A DNA stretch of 64,000 bases from Lobosporangium transversale. Taxonomy: Eukaryota > Mortierellomycota > Mortierellomycetes > Mortierellales > Mortierellaceae. The position numbers and the translations under genes were made by a program. The notes beneath the pieces were generated by a model. It ran no database searches and had not been told where the DNA came from. It saw only the letters and a program-made list of their open reading frames with translations. Every line of letters begins with the position of its first letter. The stretch's first letter is position 1. This document shows, in pieces, positions 27,466 through 37,277 of the stretch. The stretch covers positions 666,001-730,000 of the forward strand of contig NW_019028996.1 in NCBI RefSeq assembly GCF_002105155.1, written 5' to 3'.

Positions 27466-29760
27466 TCAACAGTGAGCAGCGCTTGTGCCCTTGGATCCTA
27501 GATGGGAGCAACCTGGAAGACATACTGCACGAATATTGGGCAGACTATTTGGATCCACTTCGTCCATTTCCTTCAAACATTCATCTCTCCACCACTTGTT
27601 ATTTTTCCCAAAGATATCTTCAATCCAAGGAAAAACTAGCAATTGCAGGGCATTCGATGGCCTGATAGAGTTTCGAAGGAGGAAGAATGACTTAGAATAG
27701 AACCCTGCCATCCCAAGAGCAAACCTCGAAGGCAAGCATGGCAAATAAAAGCTTTCCATGCGGCCTCGTTTTGCGGTCCACCGCCCGCCTGCTTTAATAT
27801 CATCCTGACTTATACCTAGCCTATGGGCTTCGATAGTGCCAGCATGACGGCCCCCATGAGTTTTCCTAGGACTGTTGACATTGTGCTGATCATAAAGGGC
27901 TTCCACAGTACGATAAGTTGATTGAGAGGCGAGACTTTTTGTCCTCTCTTTATTGCCCGGAATGACCTTGAGTTGGACGAAGTCAGAACTGTTAATTGAC
28001 TTTACGACGTCTTTAATTTGAAGGCTCTTGGATTTTTCGTGATCCGAGCCCTTGTGATGAAAGATGATATTAGGATAATAGAAAGTAGAACAAGAAAAGA
28101 ATGTTAATATAATCCATTCATCATTACTACAACACAATAAAGAAAAAAATGAAATTAGAAAAAAAAAAAAAAAAAAAAAAAAAAAGACAGCATGATAAAG
28201 TTGAAATTGAGAACTTACTTGCCAAAGTTGATACATGTAAAAGGCAAAAGCACTAAAGACGCATCTACGTACATCTTCATGTCGCAATGCACACGCATAC
28301 CAGTTTTCATTATTCTTGTTGGTCTTACCCTTGTTAATTTTGAAGGTGAGCCCAATTGGTTGTTGTCCTCCTTCAGTTCTTTGTGTAATGATGGTGCTGA
28401 AGCAATCCGCAAAGTTTAAGTTTCGAAGATCCTCATCCCGAAGCAGCATATTATGCCGTGCAGTTAGACAGAACATGTCCCGATAATTAGTATCATACTC
28501 ACGCGCTCGCATGTTTGGCGAATGTCTTTCCTTCGTCCAAAGTCCCATCAATATACTGTGGAACTGCACGGGGGTGTAAGAATCTCGAAGTGTACAGCCT
28601 GCTTCACGCCTGCCACCCGATCGAACGACATGAGTGTGAAGACTCTCTATATGCTGGATAAGGATGGTTTGGAGTAGCTTCATTTGAGATGGCGAAAGAT
28701 CCCAACTCACATCGTTTCGCTCGGCCTGTAGTGAATGGATTCGAATCAGGACCTTTTTAGCCATCTTTATAGTCTCAGTACCGAGTGATACCGATACGGT
28801 TTTTTTACCAGTTTTATCGACTGGAGCAGCTTCTATTACTATGTCAAAGGCCAACGGCGAGGAGAATATGGGGAGAGAGGAAGTTTCGATAAAAACGATA
28901 TAATACTAACAGAATGTCGACATTGCTATGTCGTCATATACGCGGCACCTTAAATAATACACAGTTGCTCGACATACTTTCGACTAGGCTAGCCCCGTGT
29001 ATAGCCGAAGAATCCTCCTCAGCGGCAAGGTGCGTACGGAAATCTGCTCCTGGTTTAGTGCGCTTGAGTATAGTCTTCTTGAGGATGACTTCTCGAAAAA
29101 AACAAACGACTTTATCCTGTGAGTCCACCAGATATAGGGCACGACCATCTTTATCTGCATACCGTTCGCGATATTTCTCACAAAATGCCTGTTTAGCACA
29201 TTAAGGGCCCATGTCAAGAATGATTTATTAGATGGAGTTGTTAATATTATAGACCCTCTGGCTAGTTGATAGCATTAGAGGAAAATACGAATACCTTATT
29301 AAATTTTATCCATTACATACCTTCCACAGACGATAGGTGGGCTGATATGAGGCAAGCGTTTTTGGTTTAATCCCTGAGCAGTCATTCATGTCATCAACGA
29401 ATCGTTCCTCAGCATCCGGGGGTCCTGACTCTGATACTCGGAAACATATTGCAAAGGTATCGACCTATCAAGCTATTGATCTAGCCTGACCGCGGGTTCG
29501 GCGGGCAAAGATTGATACGGACGCGAATGTAGCTGACTTCTTGACTTTATAAGTTGCTGTTGTGGTGCTTGCGATGCGTTCTTAGGACGTCCTCTGGAAC
29601 GCTTAAGTGATGGGGAAAGCGGTAGCGGTGATATTTCTACATCTAAGGACGGTGCAGCTGTGAGGACATTGGAAGACGCTATTGTAGACACCGTGGCTGA
29701 TCCTAGACTTGACCCTGGCAGCATCCGTTCCTCTGAAAAGAATCCAAATTCCTTTTCCAT
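27466..29760 (-). CDS. Ndc10-like / Crypton-type tyrosine recombinase (probably mobile-element derived)
   Basis: Family members share the Ndc10 DNA-binding/tyrosine-recombinase fold used by Crypton transposons. ATG 29760-29758 opens a Ser/Arg-rich N-terminus with an AT-hook-like SRGRPK; a stop near 29473 separates it from the next segment (AEERFVDDMNDCSGIKPKTL; ASYQPTYRLWK). Then, across introns, come AFCEKYRERYADKDGRALYL, VDSQDKVVCFFREVILKKTI, WDLSPSQMKLLQTILIQHIE, the putative first catalytic Arg in MLLRDEDLRNLNFAD, the HxxR box in RKTHGGRHAGTIEAHRLGI, GGRW, and the putative catalytic Tyr in ESFYLPCLPS, ending at stop 27466. The intron near 28050-28200 contains a T-run on the coding strand. 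The R, HxxR and Y residues are all present. The stop after the first 96 codons suggests either an unrecognised intron or recent inactivation. Confidence 0.65.
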
Positions 29761-30304
29761 TTTTGCTTTTTGAAAAAAATAAAAATAAAAAATCGACTTC
29801 TCTAAGATTAACTCTGCGAAATGACAAAAGTCAGAGAAATGAGAAGTCGATTGCTGAATGCTACGGCTAAAGCAGAATGGCTTTGGGATCTCGACGCAAC
29901 AAGAAGAGGAAAATGTAGGCCGATGAAAGGATGGACAGAATAAAGAGAATGCAATGGACTGCAGTGGCATATAAGAAAATAAAAATCATACTTCATCTAT
30001 AAGCATTGGTTGGACGCGCTTTTGACAAGCGAAAATAAAAAAACTGGTAAGTGCGTTTACCAACTTTCTGTTCCCTTTTATGGAAATTATAACAAAACCA
30101 AAGCATTTTCCTCCCCAAAAAGGCAGGAGTTTACAGAAACGCACTGTCCCCTGAAGAAACGAAAATAATTTCTGACACATAATTTTCAGGCACAATTGCC
30201 GTCTTTTTGCCATCTTCTGCCGTCCTCGATTTTCTTTGACTAGTTCTGTTGGTCCCCCCCATGTGACTTCTGTGAGGCTATCACCTTGGTATTTCCAGTG
30301 GGGC
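29761..30304. other. intergenic between recombinase and MULE, no gene seen
   Basis: No coding evidence. The part next to 29760 is presumably the recombinase promoter. Confidence 0.3.
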
Positions 30305-30434
30305 TGAGCCATTTATGAGGCCCAAGGAAGCCCTCACTGGGAGCTGTCTGGGGCCTTTTTATTTTATCATTATTTTTAAAAAAACAGAAAAAACAGAAAA
30401 AACAGGAAAAAAAAAAAAAATTAATTTTTCTTAG

Positions 30435-32848
30435 ACACTTTCTTGAGTCGGACTTTGACCTCAATGACTATTCGAGTGATGCGTTGGATTCCGAGCCAGA
30501 AGCGGAGCATGAGCCACCTCCTAGTAGCATTCATCCTTTATCATATCCTGGTACCGCGGGAACGGATAGCTCAGAAAGTCCGGAGCCAAGCGAGGGGACC
30601 GATGCGAATGTCAATGAAATAACAACCAAACTTTTGTCTTCCCAGTTGCATGATTATCAATGGATCAAGTCAACTGTTGATGATACCACGATCAAGGAAA
30701 TTGTAAATGAAACTCGCACAAATCAGTACGACTATCTCCCTCGTGTGTTTTACGTGGACAAGGAGGACTTCAGCACTTGGCTCGAACGAGACGGTCGCGA
30801 TCATTTCTTTGTTTGGGTAATGCGCAAGCATTATGATAATAAGCCAGGTGGCAGAAGCAGGTTTTCTTATGTTGAAACCTATGAATGCCACCATGGACAT
30901 GAGACACGAACGGAAAATGGCCCCCAAAAGGTTTCTCAAGGCTCTCCTCAAATTATCTCTCAAGACCCTGGGCAGGAATCAAGGGAAAAGAAAAAGAGAC
31001 GCGTCTTGAAGCCTAGCCAGAAAGCTGGTTGTACAGCCAAACTCATTGTCCACAACATGAAAGACGACAGTGAGGATCCCGAATATGCAACCAAGGGTGG
31101 AAGAAAGCAGCTTCGGATCACATACTATTTTAGACACACAGGACATACCCTCGGCGATGTTAATGATTTTCAATACCTTACCATGACGGAATCAACGAAA
31201 GCACGGATTCGAAACTTGATTCGTCTTGGCTTATGTACTAGAGGAATAATTGCTAAAATTAATTTGACTGGGCCCCAGGCATATTCTCTTCACAAGCAAG
31301 GGCGTTTGCAGCGCGACCATGTCCTTACATATGAGGACGTTTATAAAATCCACCATAAATACATGTGTAAACTGACAAAACTATCAGACAACGACATGGA
31401 CTCGATGAGGCTCTGGATGTCAAAGCTGCAGCAAGAGAAGCAGTTTACCGTCTTCACAAAGAGTTGCCTCTAGAAAGGACAGGATGGGAAGGTCTTTCCC
31501 AAATTTGCCCATGGATTCATGTCTCCTTTTCAGCGATCTGTATACAGCTCAAATTTTAATGTATTGGGCTGGACTCGACACATGGAACGAACCGCTCCAA
31601 GTTTGAGCTTTTTACAATAATAATCCAGGATCCACTGCGAATGAGTGCCGTCCCTGTCGCTTTCATGATCACCAATGACCTAGCCACCACTCTCTGGCAA
31701 GTTGGCTCTCTCATATTAAGGATATGGTTGGTGCCCCAGAGTTCATTACTACTGATGACGCTCAAGTGGAATACAAGGCCATCCGTAAAGCATTTGGACG
31801 GGATGTAACTGTCCATTTGTGTCTATGGCATGTGATGAAAGCCTGGGCCCGCAAGCTCTCGACCTTAATTCGAGGTGCCGATAGGAACCAAAACAAGGAT
31901 CTTCGGCAATCCGCAATGAATGAACTCCGTTCGATTCTTTATGATCCATCCCCCCGAAGTGCCGGTGAGAAGATAGTTGAATTCGAAAAGAAATGGTCGG
32001 AGCACAATGGGGGGAAACTTTGGAAATACCTCAAAGGACGATACTTTATTGAAGGACGTAGGCAACGGTGGATGAAGTCATATCGTGTTGGCTAATTCTA
32101 TGCCGGCATGGACACCAATAATTATGTAGAATCTTGGCACAATCATCTCAAGCCTCATTTTCTACGAGGCCATACTAACTGCCGAGGTGATAGGCTGATC
32201 TACCTTTTAAGCCATGATGTAGATGACTTCTATCAAGCGCTGGCAATGCGTAGTGTAGTTCGTTATGACCGGCATTCCAAAGGCGGGAAGATAGATATCT
32301 TGCAAGAAAGATGTCTAGACAACAAAACAATTGAGGAGCTTCAAGGTCTGGTTATCTACGTTGAAGGGTATTATTGCGTTATCTCGCCAACAACTGGGCG
32401 TGGTATATATAGCATTAACGTCGATGAAAACAATACCATTAGAGGATGTAATTGCCAATACTTTATTAATCGGCGCCGTCCTTGTATGCATATGCTTGTG
32501 TTATTCAAAGTCAAACAGAATGACGAAAATCGTCCACTAAGTCTTTCCAGAAGGCTATGCCTTTGGTCATGGACAAACACATGGCTGTTGAGCATGGTGA
32601 ATATCAAATTGAGGAGGAGGGTGAGTTTAACCAAACTGAGATTCAACTAGTTGAAAATCAGCAAAGCGAAGAAACTGATGAGTTGCTTGAGCCTTGAGCT
32701 GATTAGAAAGTTTCTTCAGAGCTCTGATATTTTAGATAGGTCAAAGGAGAATGTAGGGAAGTTGAGAGGCGTTGTAAATACGCTAGATAGTATGTCAATA
32801 ATCCCGAATACTTCTGGAACCAAGAAGCGACAACGGCAGTGTTACTAG
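30435..32848 (+). pseudogene. MULE transposase, frameshifted
   Basis: The exon that starts after the acceptor AG at 30433-30434 gives an acidic Ser/Pro/Glu-rich N-terminus, then an FAR1/WRKY-like region (FFVWVMRKHYDNKPGGRSRF; SYVETYECHHGHE; KAGCTAKLIVHNMK; YYFRHTGHTLG). Stops and frame changes follow at 31471 and between 31500 and 31724. The DDE region is recognisable in pieces: LDSTHGTNRSKFELFTIIIQ, then MVGAPEFITTDDAQVEYKAI and VHLCLWHVMKAWARKL, then after the TAA near 32092 TNNYVESWHNHLKPHFLRG. A SWIM-type zinc motif (CNCQYFINRRRPCMHML) is present near 32450-32500, and the C-terminus ends GTKKRQRQCY at 32848. At least three disablements make it inactive. Confidence 0.85.
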
Positions 32849-33099
32849 ATTTTAATAAAAAAAAGTAAACACAGAAAAAAAAAAAATCAACCAAATTAAG
32901 GTTTCTCCTATGAATAACGCATTTAAATTTCACACGCAATCATTACTGACGTTATTAGAGTGATTATATCTACCCTTCTCGAAAAGACGGCGCCATGCCC
33001 ATGCAATGTATGATAGAAGGCATGAATATGCACCAAATAAAAAAAGAATGAAAAGGATCCGTTCAGTATTTATCGAGATAGCACCAAAAGTTGCGACAA

Positions 33100-33835
33100 A
33101 GTTGAGTAATATTAAGGATTATACAGACTTTAAGCGTGAATAGCTCCTGCTAGAGTGCTGAAAATCAGGCGCTCTTGGAACAGTCGAAAGAGGAGCTTAT
33201 TATCTTTGGCTTAAAGCAGCTCCTAAGTCAATCTGTTCAGGATTCATGGAGCAACAACCGTATAGAGTTTTTCAATTACAAAAAAAAGCGAAAATATACC
33301 ATTTTTGACATACTCAATGGGTTGTTGCGCCGGATTCTTGAGAGGCAGAGCCCAGCCAAAGCAGGGTATTACTCATCTAGGCTGTAGCTACGATATGAAT
33401 CCTGGTTTTCAGTATTCTATGCAGTGGTTCTTCAGTAAATGAGCATAGAATATCGAAAAGTCGCTATTTTCTTCGACCTAGCTGCTTTTCCTTAAGGAAA
33501 ACTTTTTTTTCTGGCTATGAAAACAGTAGCGATTTTACCGCCATTGGACTCGTAATTGAAAAGTACATATAACCTGAGGGTTCTGTGGGTTTTAAGTATA
33601 TCTGTGTTGCGCTTCATCGTTTTTACTAAGTTTTGCAAAACTAATTTTGAAATGGTTGTCTAGATTGGTCACGTATCATATCCTAAATCACTCATCGCAT
33701 TACCAAAGATATCGAATCCCCTCGAAAAGTGTAAAACCCACTTTGAAAAGTTGCGCTTCGGTGCTTGCTATCGGCTCCAAGTGGAGCGAGCCCATTTGGG
33801 CCTGAAATGAGCGACTTTACTTATAAGACTAAGGG
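33100..33835 (-). repeat. MULE 3' terminal repeat, copy A
   Basis: Read on the minus strand from 33835 inward it is colinear with plus-strand 59050-59830 (copy C) and, over part of its length, 40345-40900 (copy B). Shared landmarks are AGTCGCTCATTTCAG, CCGAAGCGCAACTTTT, AATTAGTTTTGCAAAACTT, CACTCTAGCAGGAG and TATCTCGATAAATACTGAAC. The ORF at 33175-33387 lies inside it and is not called. Confidence 0.75.
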
Positions 33836-34527
33836 TACCGACACGCCTTTTTGTCTTCACTTCACTTCACGAAATACGCTTTTATTGTCATGTGATGCAT
33901 ATCGGAAATAAGAAATTTTAAGTTCAGGACTGAATATTTATTTCCTCTCCTCTAAAATCTAAGGGGACTCGTTGCTTTGCTGTTTACTTGCATCTATTGC
34001 TTTACTTGCATCTCATTTACTTGGTCATCAAGGTCATATGGCAGGACTTTTATTGCGTTTCACAGTTGCTCCTAGCGTGTCTATGAGGGTGGGACGTGGA
34101 GATTTCTTGTCTACGCGTTCATACGGATGAGCTCTCTCAGCCATTGTCGCCATTCAGCCACTGTCCAGTAGTCCTCCGCAACTGGTTATGCTCAATGTCG
34201 TTCATCTGATGCCTCATTGATGCCGGCGAGGAGGGGAGCCTTTTGTCATGTTCACGATTACTGCTTCTAGCGTGTCTATGAGGGTGGGACGTGATTTCTT
34301 AACTGTGCGTTCATACGGATGAGCTCTTTCAGCCATTGTCGCCATTCAGCCACTGTCCAGTAGTCCTCCGCAACTGGTTATGCTCAATGTCGTTCATCTG
34401 ATGCCTCATAGATGCCGGCGGGGAGGGGGGCCTTCATATTTCTTTATTCATTTTATTTTTCAAGTATTTGTCTGTATGCCAGCTGACTGACATTTATTAA
34501 TGTTCTATTTGAGACAAAACTCTTAGA
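33836..34527. other. intergenic, holds the 195-bp tandem repeat; no gene seen
   Basis: No gene is supported in this stretch. Its main content is the two-copy repeat at 34068-34430. Confidence 0.4.
34068..34430. repeat. tandem direct repeat, two units, period about 195 bp
   Basis: Unit 1 (about 34068-34238) and unit 2 (about 34263-34430) share CTAGCGTGTCTATGAGGG, GTTCATACGGATGAGCTCT, then a long identical stretch from AGCCATTGTCGCCATTCAGC to GATGCCTCAT. CTAGCGTGT starts at 34072 and 34267, giving the period of 195. The middle of the unit is nearly identical, and the edges differ. Confidence 0.88.
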
Positions 34528-35321
34528 ATGAAATCGTTTAGGCTATTTGCCATCACTGACCGGCACGACCACTCCGACTTCGACAAGCTTTACGCATGCT
34601 TTGTAAGCTACGTCGGTCGGGAGCGCCTGCGTGGCGATCGGGCAGCATCTTTGTACCAACTCGATATGGAAAGCTGCCGAAAGGAATACGATGACATTTG
34701 TGTCTTGGGGACCTTAGACCGCTCAAACGCAGCAGTTTCGATGATACGAACGTCAATCCAACAACATACGGAAAGTAAGTGTACTTATCGCAATGACTTT
34801 TGTATTCTGTAGATCTGATAAAAAATTAACACGCGCCTTCTTCACCAATGTAGAGGTTTCACAAGGTATTTTTATTGATGATATTGTCCTCTGTCCAACC
34901 TGGCCTCGTTGAAATTGTTTCTAACACTACACATTGTTTCATCTGAGACATAGCGAGAGGAGGTAGGTGTTGTTCTTTGGACGTCTTGTTTCTTCGGCAA
35001 GGTCGACTTCATCAATGCTGACGTAAGGAAATCTCTTAGGCACGATAGATGAACCCGAGACGACAAAGGCTAGCACTCAAGAGTCAGGTACTACCCTAGC
35101 TGCAAGTGTGGGAATGATCTATACTTTTAATTGATATTAATAGAGGCCGTAATTACCCAACGCTCAAATAGTTCCTGAGGAGATTTCGAGTTCTTCGCCT
35201 GTAACGGAATCAGTCTCTGCCCAGAGTACACGGAAGAGAGCGAGAGAGGCCTGTATCACAGAAGAGCCCTGGCATTCATTGGTAGTATCGCTGACCAAAC
35301 TTGTAAGTTCGTTTGGTTTGG
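34528..35321 (+). CDS. hypothetical protein, probably multi-exon
   Basis: The first exon from ATG 34528 (MKSFRLFAITDRHDHSDFDK; FVSYVGRERLRGDRAASLYQ) is open to a good donor GTAAGTGTAC at about 34775. Further open stretches downstream could be exons: one with DEPETTKASTQESG (near 35050-35090) and one with EEISSSSPVTESVSAQSTRK, ending in TKL before a GTAAGT at 35304. I cannot fix the splice pattern or find the last exon. The family is not recognised; composition (Ser/Thr/Glu linker after a compact N-terminal domain) resembles neighbouring accessory fungal proteins. It may be truncated. Confidence 0.35.
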
Positions 35322-35912
35322 TCAGTATAAAGCGCTGACGGGAGAGATGAGAATGAAAAAAAGGAATGCAGAAAATGAGAGAGTATCAAAATAAAAGAGA
35401 GTGTACAGAGTGAGGACAAATAAAAAAAAAAGAATGAAAGGGTAATGATGTTTGCTGAAAGATGGGTAGTGGGGTGAAAAAAAAGAAAATAAAAGTGTAC
35501 AAAGTAAAAAGAATGTGAGTTTATAAAATAAATAAAAAGACAGTGACTTTAGAAAAAAAAAAAAAAAAAAAAAAAAAAAGATGCATAGTCGCGTAAAACG
35601 AATTAAGCTCTAACTGATTACCTTTAACTAAAGTATAATTGGTTCAAATGGGGCGCTTTTGGGAAGGAGAGTAACATGTACGCAAGAATCGTGTCAAATA
35701 TGATAGATGAATAGACTTCATTTCGCCTTCAAGCATTGATACATAACCCAAGATATTAGGAATCTGTGAGCGAAGGAAAAAATAATAATAATAAAATAAA
35801 TAGGGTCCATAGCATTCGTGCATTCGTTTTCGTCAAAAGTCATCAACGATACCCAAGCAAACAGAAAAAGCATAAACACCAGCAGCTGAAGGAAATGAGT
35901 TGAGGCGCAAAC

Positions 35913-36032
35913 GATTCCCGCCATTCGGGCAGTCAGAACCTCGAGACTTGATACTATACCTTGATGCACCCGCCATTCGGGCAGTCAGTGCACCTGGTCG
36001 ACATCTCCTCCGCCATTCGGGCAGTCGAGGAG
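35913..36032 (-). ncRNA. three copies of a structured hairpin motif with covarying lower stems
   Basis: The 17-mer CCGCCATTCGGGCAGTC occurs at 35918, 35970 and 36010. In each copy the constant part forms GCC/GGC closing a five-base loop, above an asymmetric internal loop. The flanking five bases on each side differ between copies but pair: 35913-35917 with 35936-35940, 35965-35969 with 35988-35992 (TGCAC/GTGCA), 36005-36009 with 36028-36032 (CTCCT/AGGAG). In the first copy one pair is G-U on the minus strand but A-C on the plus strand, so a minus-strand RNA is favoured. The spacings of 52 and 40 exclude an in-frame protein repeat. Known RNA class not recognised; a DNA-level function is possible. 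Confidence 0.5.
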
Positions 36033-36796
36033 TACAGGGATAGGACTTTGACATCAATTAAATGTCAACAATGTCCATCACACTGCTAAGTCTGTAACAT
36101 GGGATAGAGATTCTCAAACCATTTCACTTCATTGCTGATGAATATGCTCAAGAATACCAATCACTTACCTCAGGAGGAGCAGAGTGAACGAGAGGATTAT
36201 TATAAACCAGGCTCCCAAGCAACGTAGTGGGGGCAATTACAAAGTAAGTGGTGAGATAACTAAAAAAAAATAAAATTAAAATGAAAATGAAATAAACAGA
36301 GTTATGATAAGTCCAAGAGAATGGATGCAAAGTGAGTGGTGAAAATAAAAAGCACGAAATGAATGAGAAAATAAATGAGGTAAAAAAAAAAAAAACCAGC
36401 TGTGCAGGGACAGTGTGCGAACAAAAAAAAGTTTGCTGGTGGTAAAAAAAGGAAGCGGAGTGGGAAGGCAATTAAACGCGAAATCAAGTCGTCATCCGCT
36501 AATTAATTAACCTCGGATTAAACGTAAAGGTTAGTGGAGGAGGAGAGTGAGAGAAAGGTGTAAACAAATATTGTGAAGAAAGTAATGTGTGGGATAATAA
36601 TGTTGGTATATAATTTTATGATGATGGATGATTAATTAATTTTTATGCTGCGGCAGGAATAAAAAACAAGGCAAGAAGCTTAAATTTTGCACCACACTGT
36701 GTACGTAATTTATTTTTAGTGAGCACACTCTTCATTTTTCTCTCACACATTCTCTCAATCATTTTCTCTCTTTTTTCTTAATCTTTAGTGTCCATT

Positions 36797-36838
36797 ATTT
36801 TTTTTTTTTTTTTTTTTTTTGCGCGCAATTATACCAAA
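36797..36838 (+). promoter_or_regulatory. T-run leader conserved upstream of both CRN loci (copy 1)
   Basis: A T-run (36799-36821) is followed by GCGCGCAATTATACCAAA and then the ATG. The other CRN locus has a longer T-run, then CAGTGCGCAATTAAACCAAG and its ATG. Conservation directly up to the start suggests a leader intron acceptor or core promoter. Confidence 0.5.
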
Positions 36839-37230
36839 ATGACAACCCAAAAAATTAAACTCTTTTGTATTTCGATGGGGATCCCACTGCATTTCCTTTG
36901 AGCTTGGCTTTCGACGATACTATTGGCGATCTCAAGGACGCGATTAAAGAAAAACAATCACCTTTTGCTTGACGACATCCGCGCAAGTGACTTAGTTCTC
37001 CATCATGTTTCGATCTCTTCTGCGCCAAAAAGACTAATTACACTCAACAATCTAACTGCTGATGAGAGAAAGAAACTTGAGGAGCTGGAAGACCCAACTA
37101 GCGAGATCTCTGAGGTCTTTGGCACCACACCAGCAAAGAAAGCCATCCATGTCATTGTTCAGCGTCCATCTGCAGGTAAGCGCTGTTCTTATTTGTTCAA
37201 TTACACTGATGATTATGATGACGCGTCTAA

Positions 37231-37277
<47 letters not shown>

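Larger units (their letters stand above)
30305..33835 (+). mobile_element. decayed MULE (Mutator-like) DNA transposon
   Basis: The core is the degraded transposase at 30435-32848 (+). The right end is set by a long non-coding block (about 32850-33835) that recurs next to a second MULE fragment at 59.0-60.0 kb and alone at 40.3-40.9 kb; the outermost bases read, inward on the minus strand, GTCGCTCATTTCAGGCCCA. At the left, 30306-30345 (GAGCCATTTATGAGGCCCAA) resembles that terminus weakly and in the orientation expected of a terminal inverted repeat. I could not identify a target-site duplication, so both ends are approximate. Confidence 0.5.
35322..36838. other. AT-rich intergenic stretch, no gene
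   Basis: A-rich from 35340 to 35580, with an A-run of about 26 at 35553-35579, followed by the hairpin triplet at 35913-36032, then more A/T-rich sequence with T-run 36799-36821 just ahead of the CRN pseudogene. Confidence 0.5.

Noticed and set aside
35911-36033. CRISPR-like array (three 17-bp repeats)
   Set aside because: Repeat too short, only three copies, uneven spacing, eukaryotic context; the paired flanks fit hairpins better.
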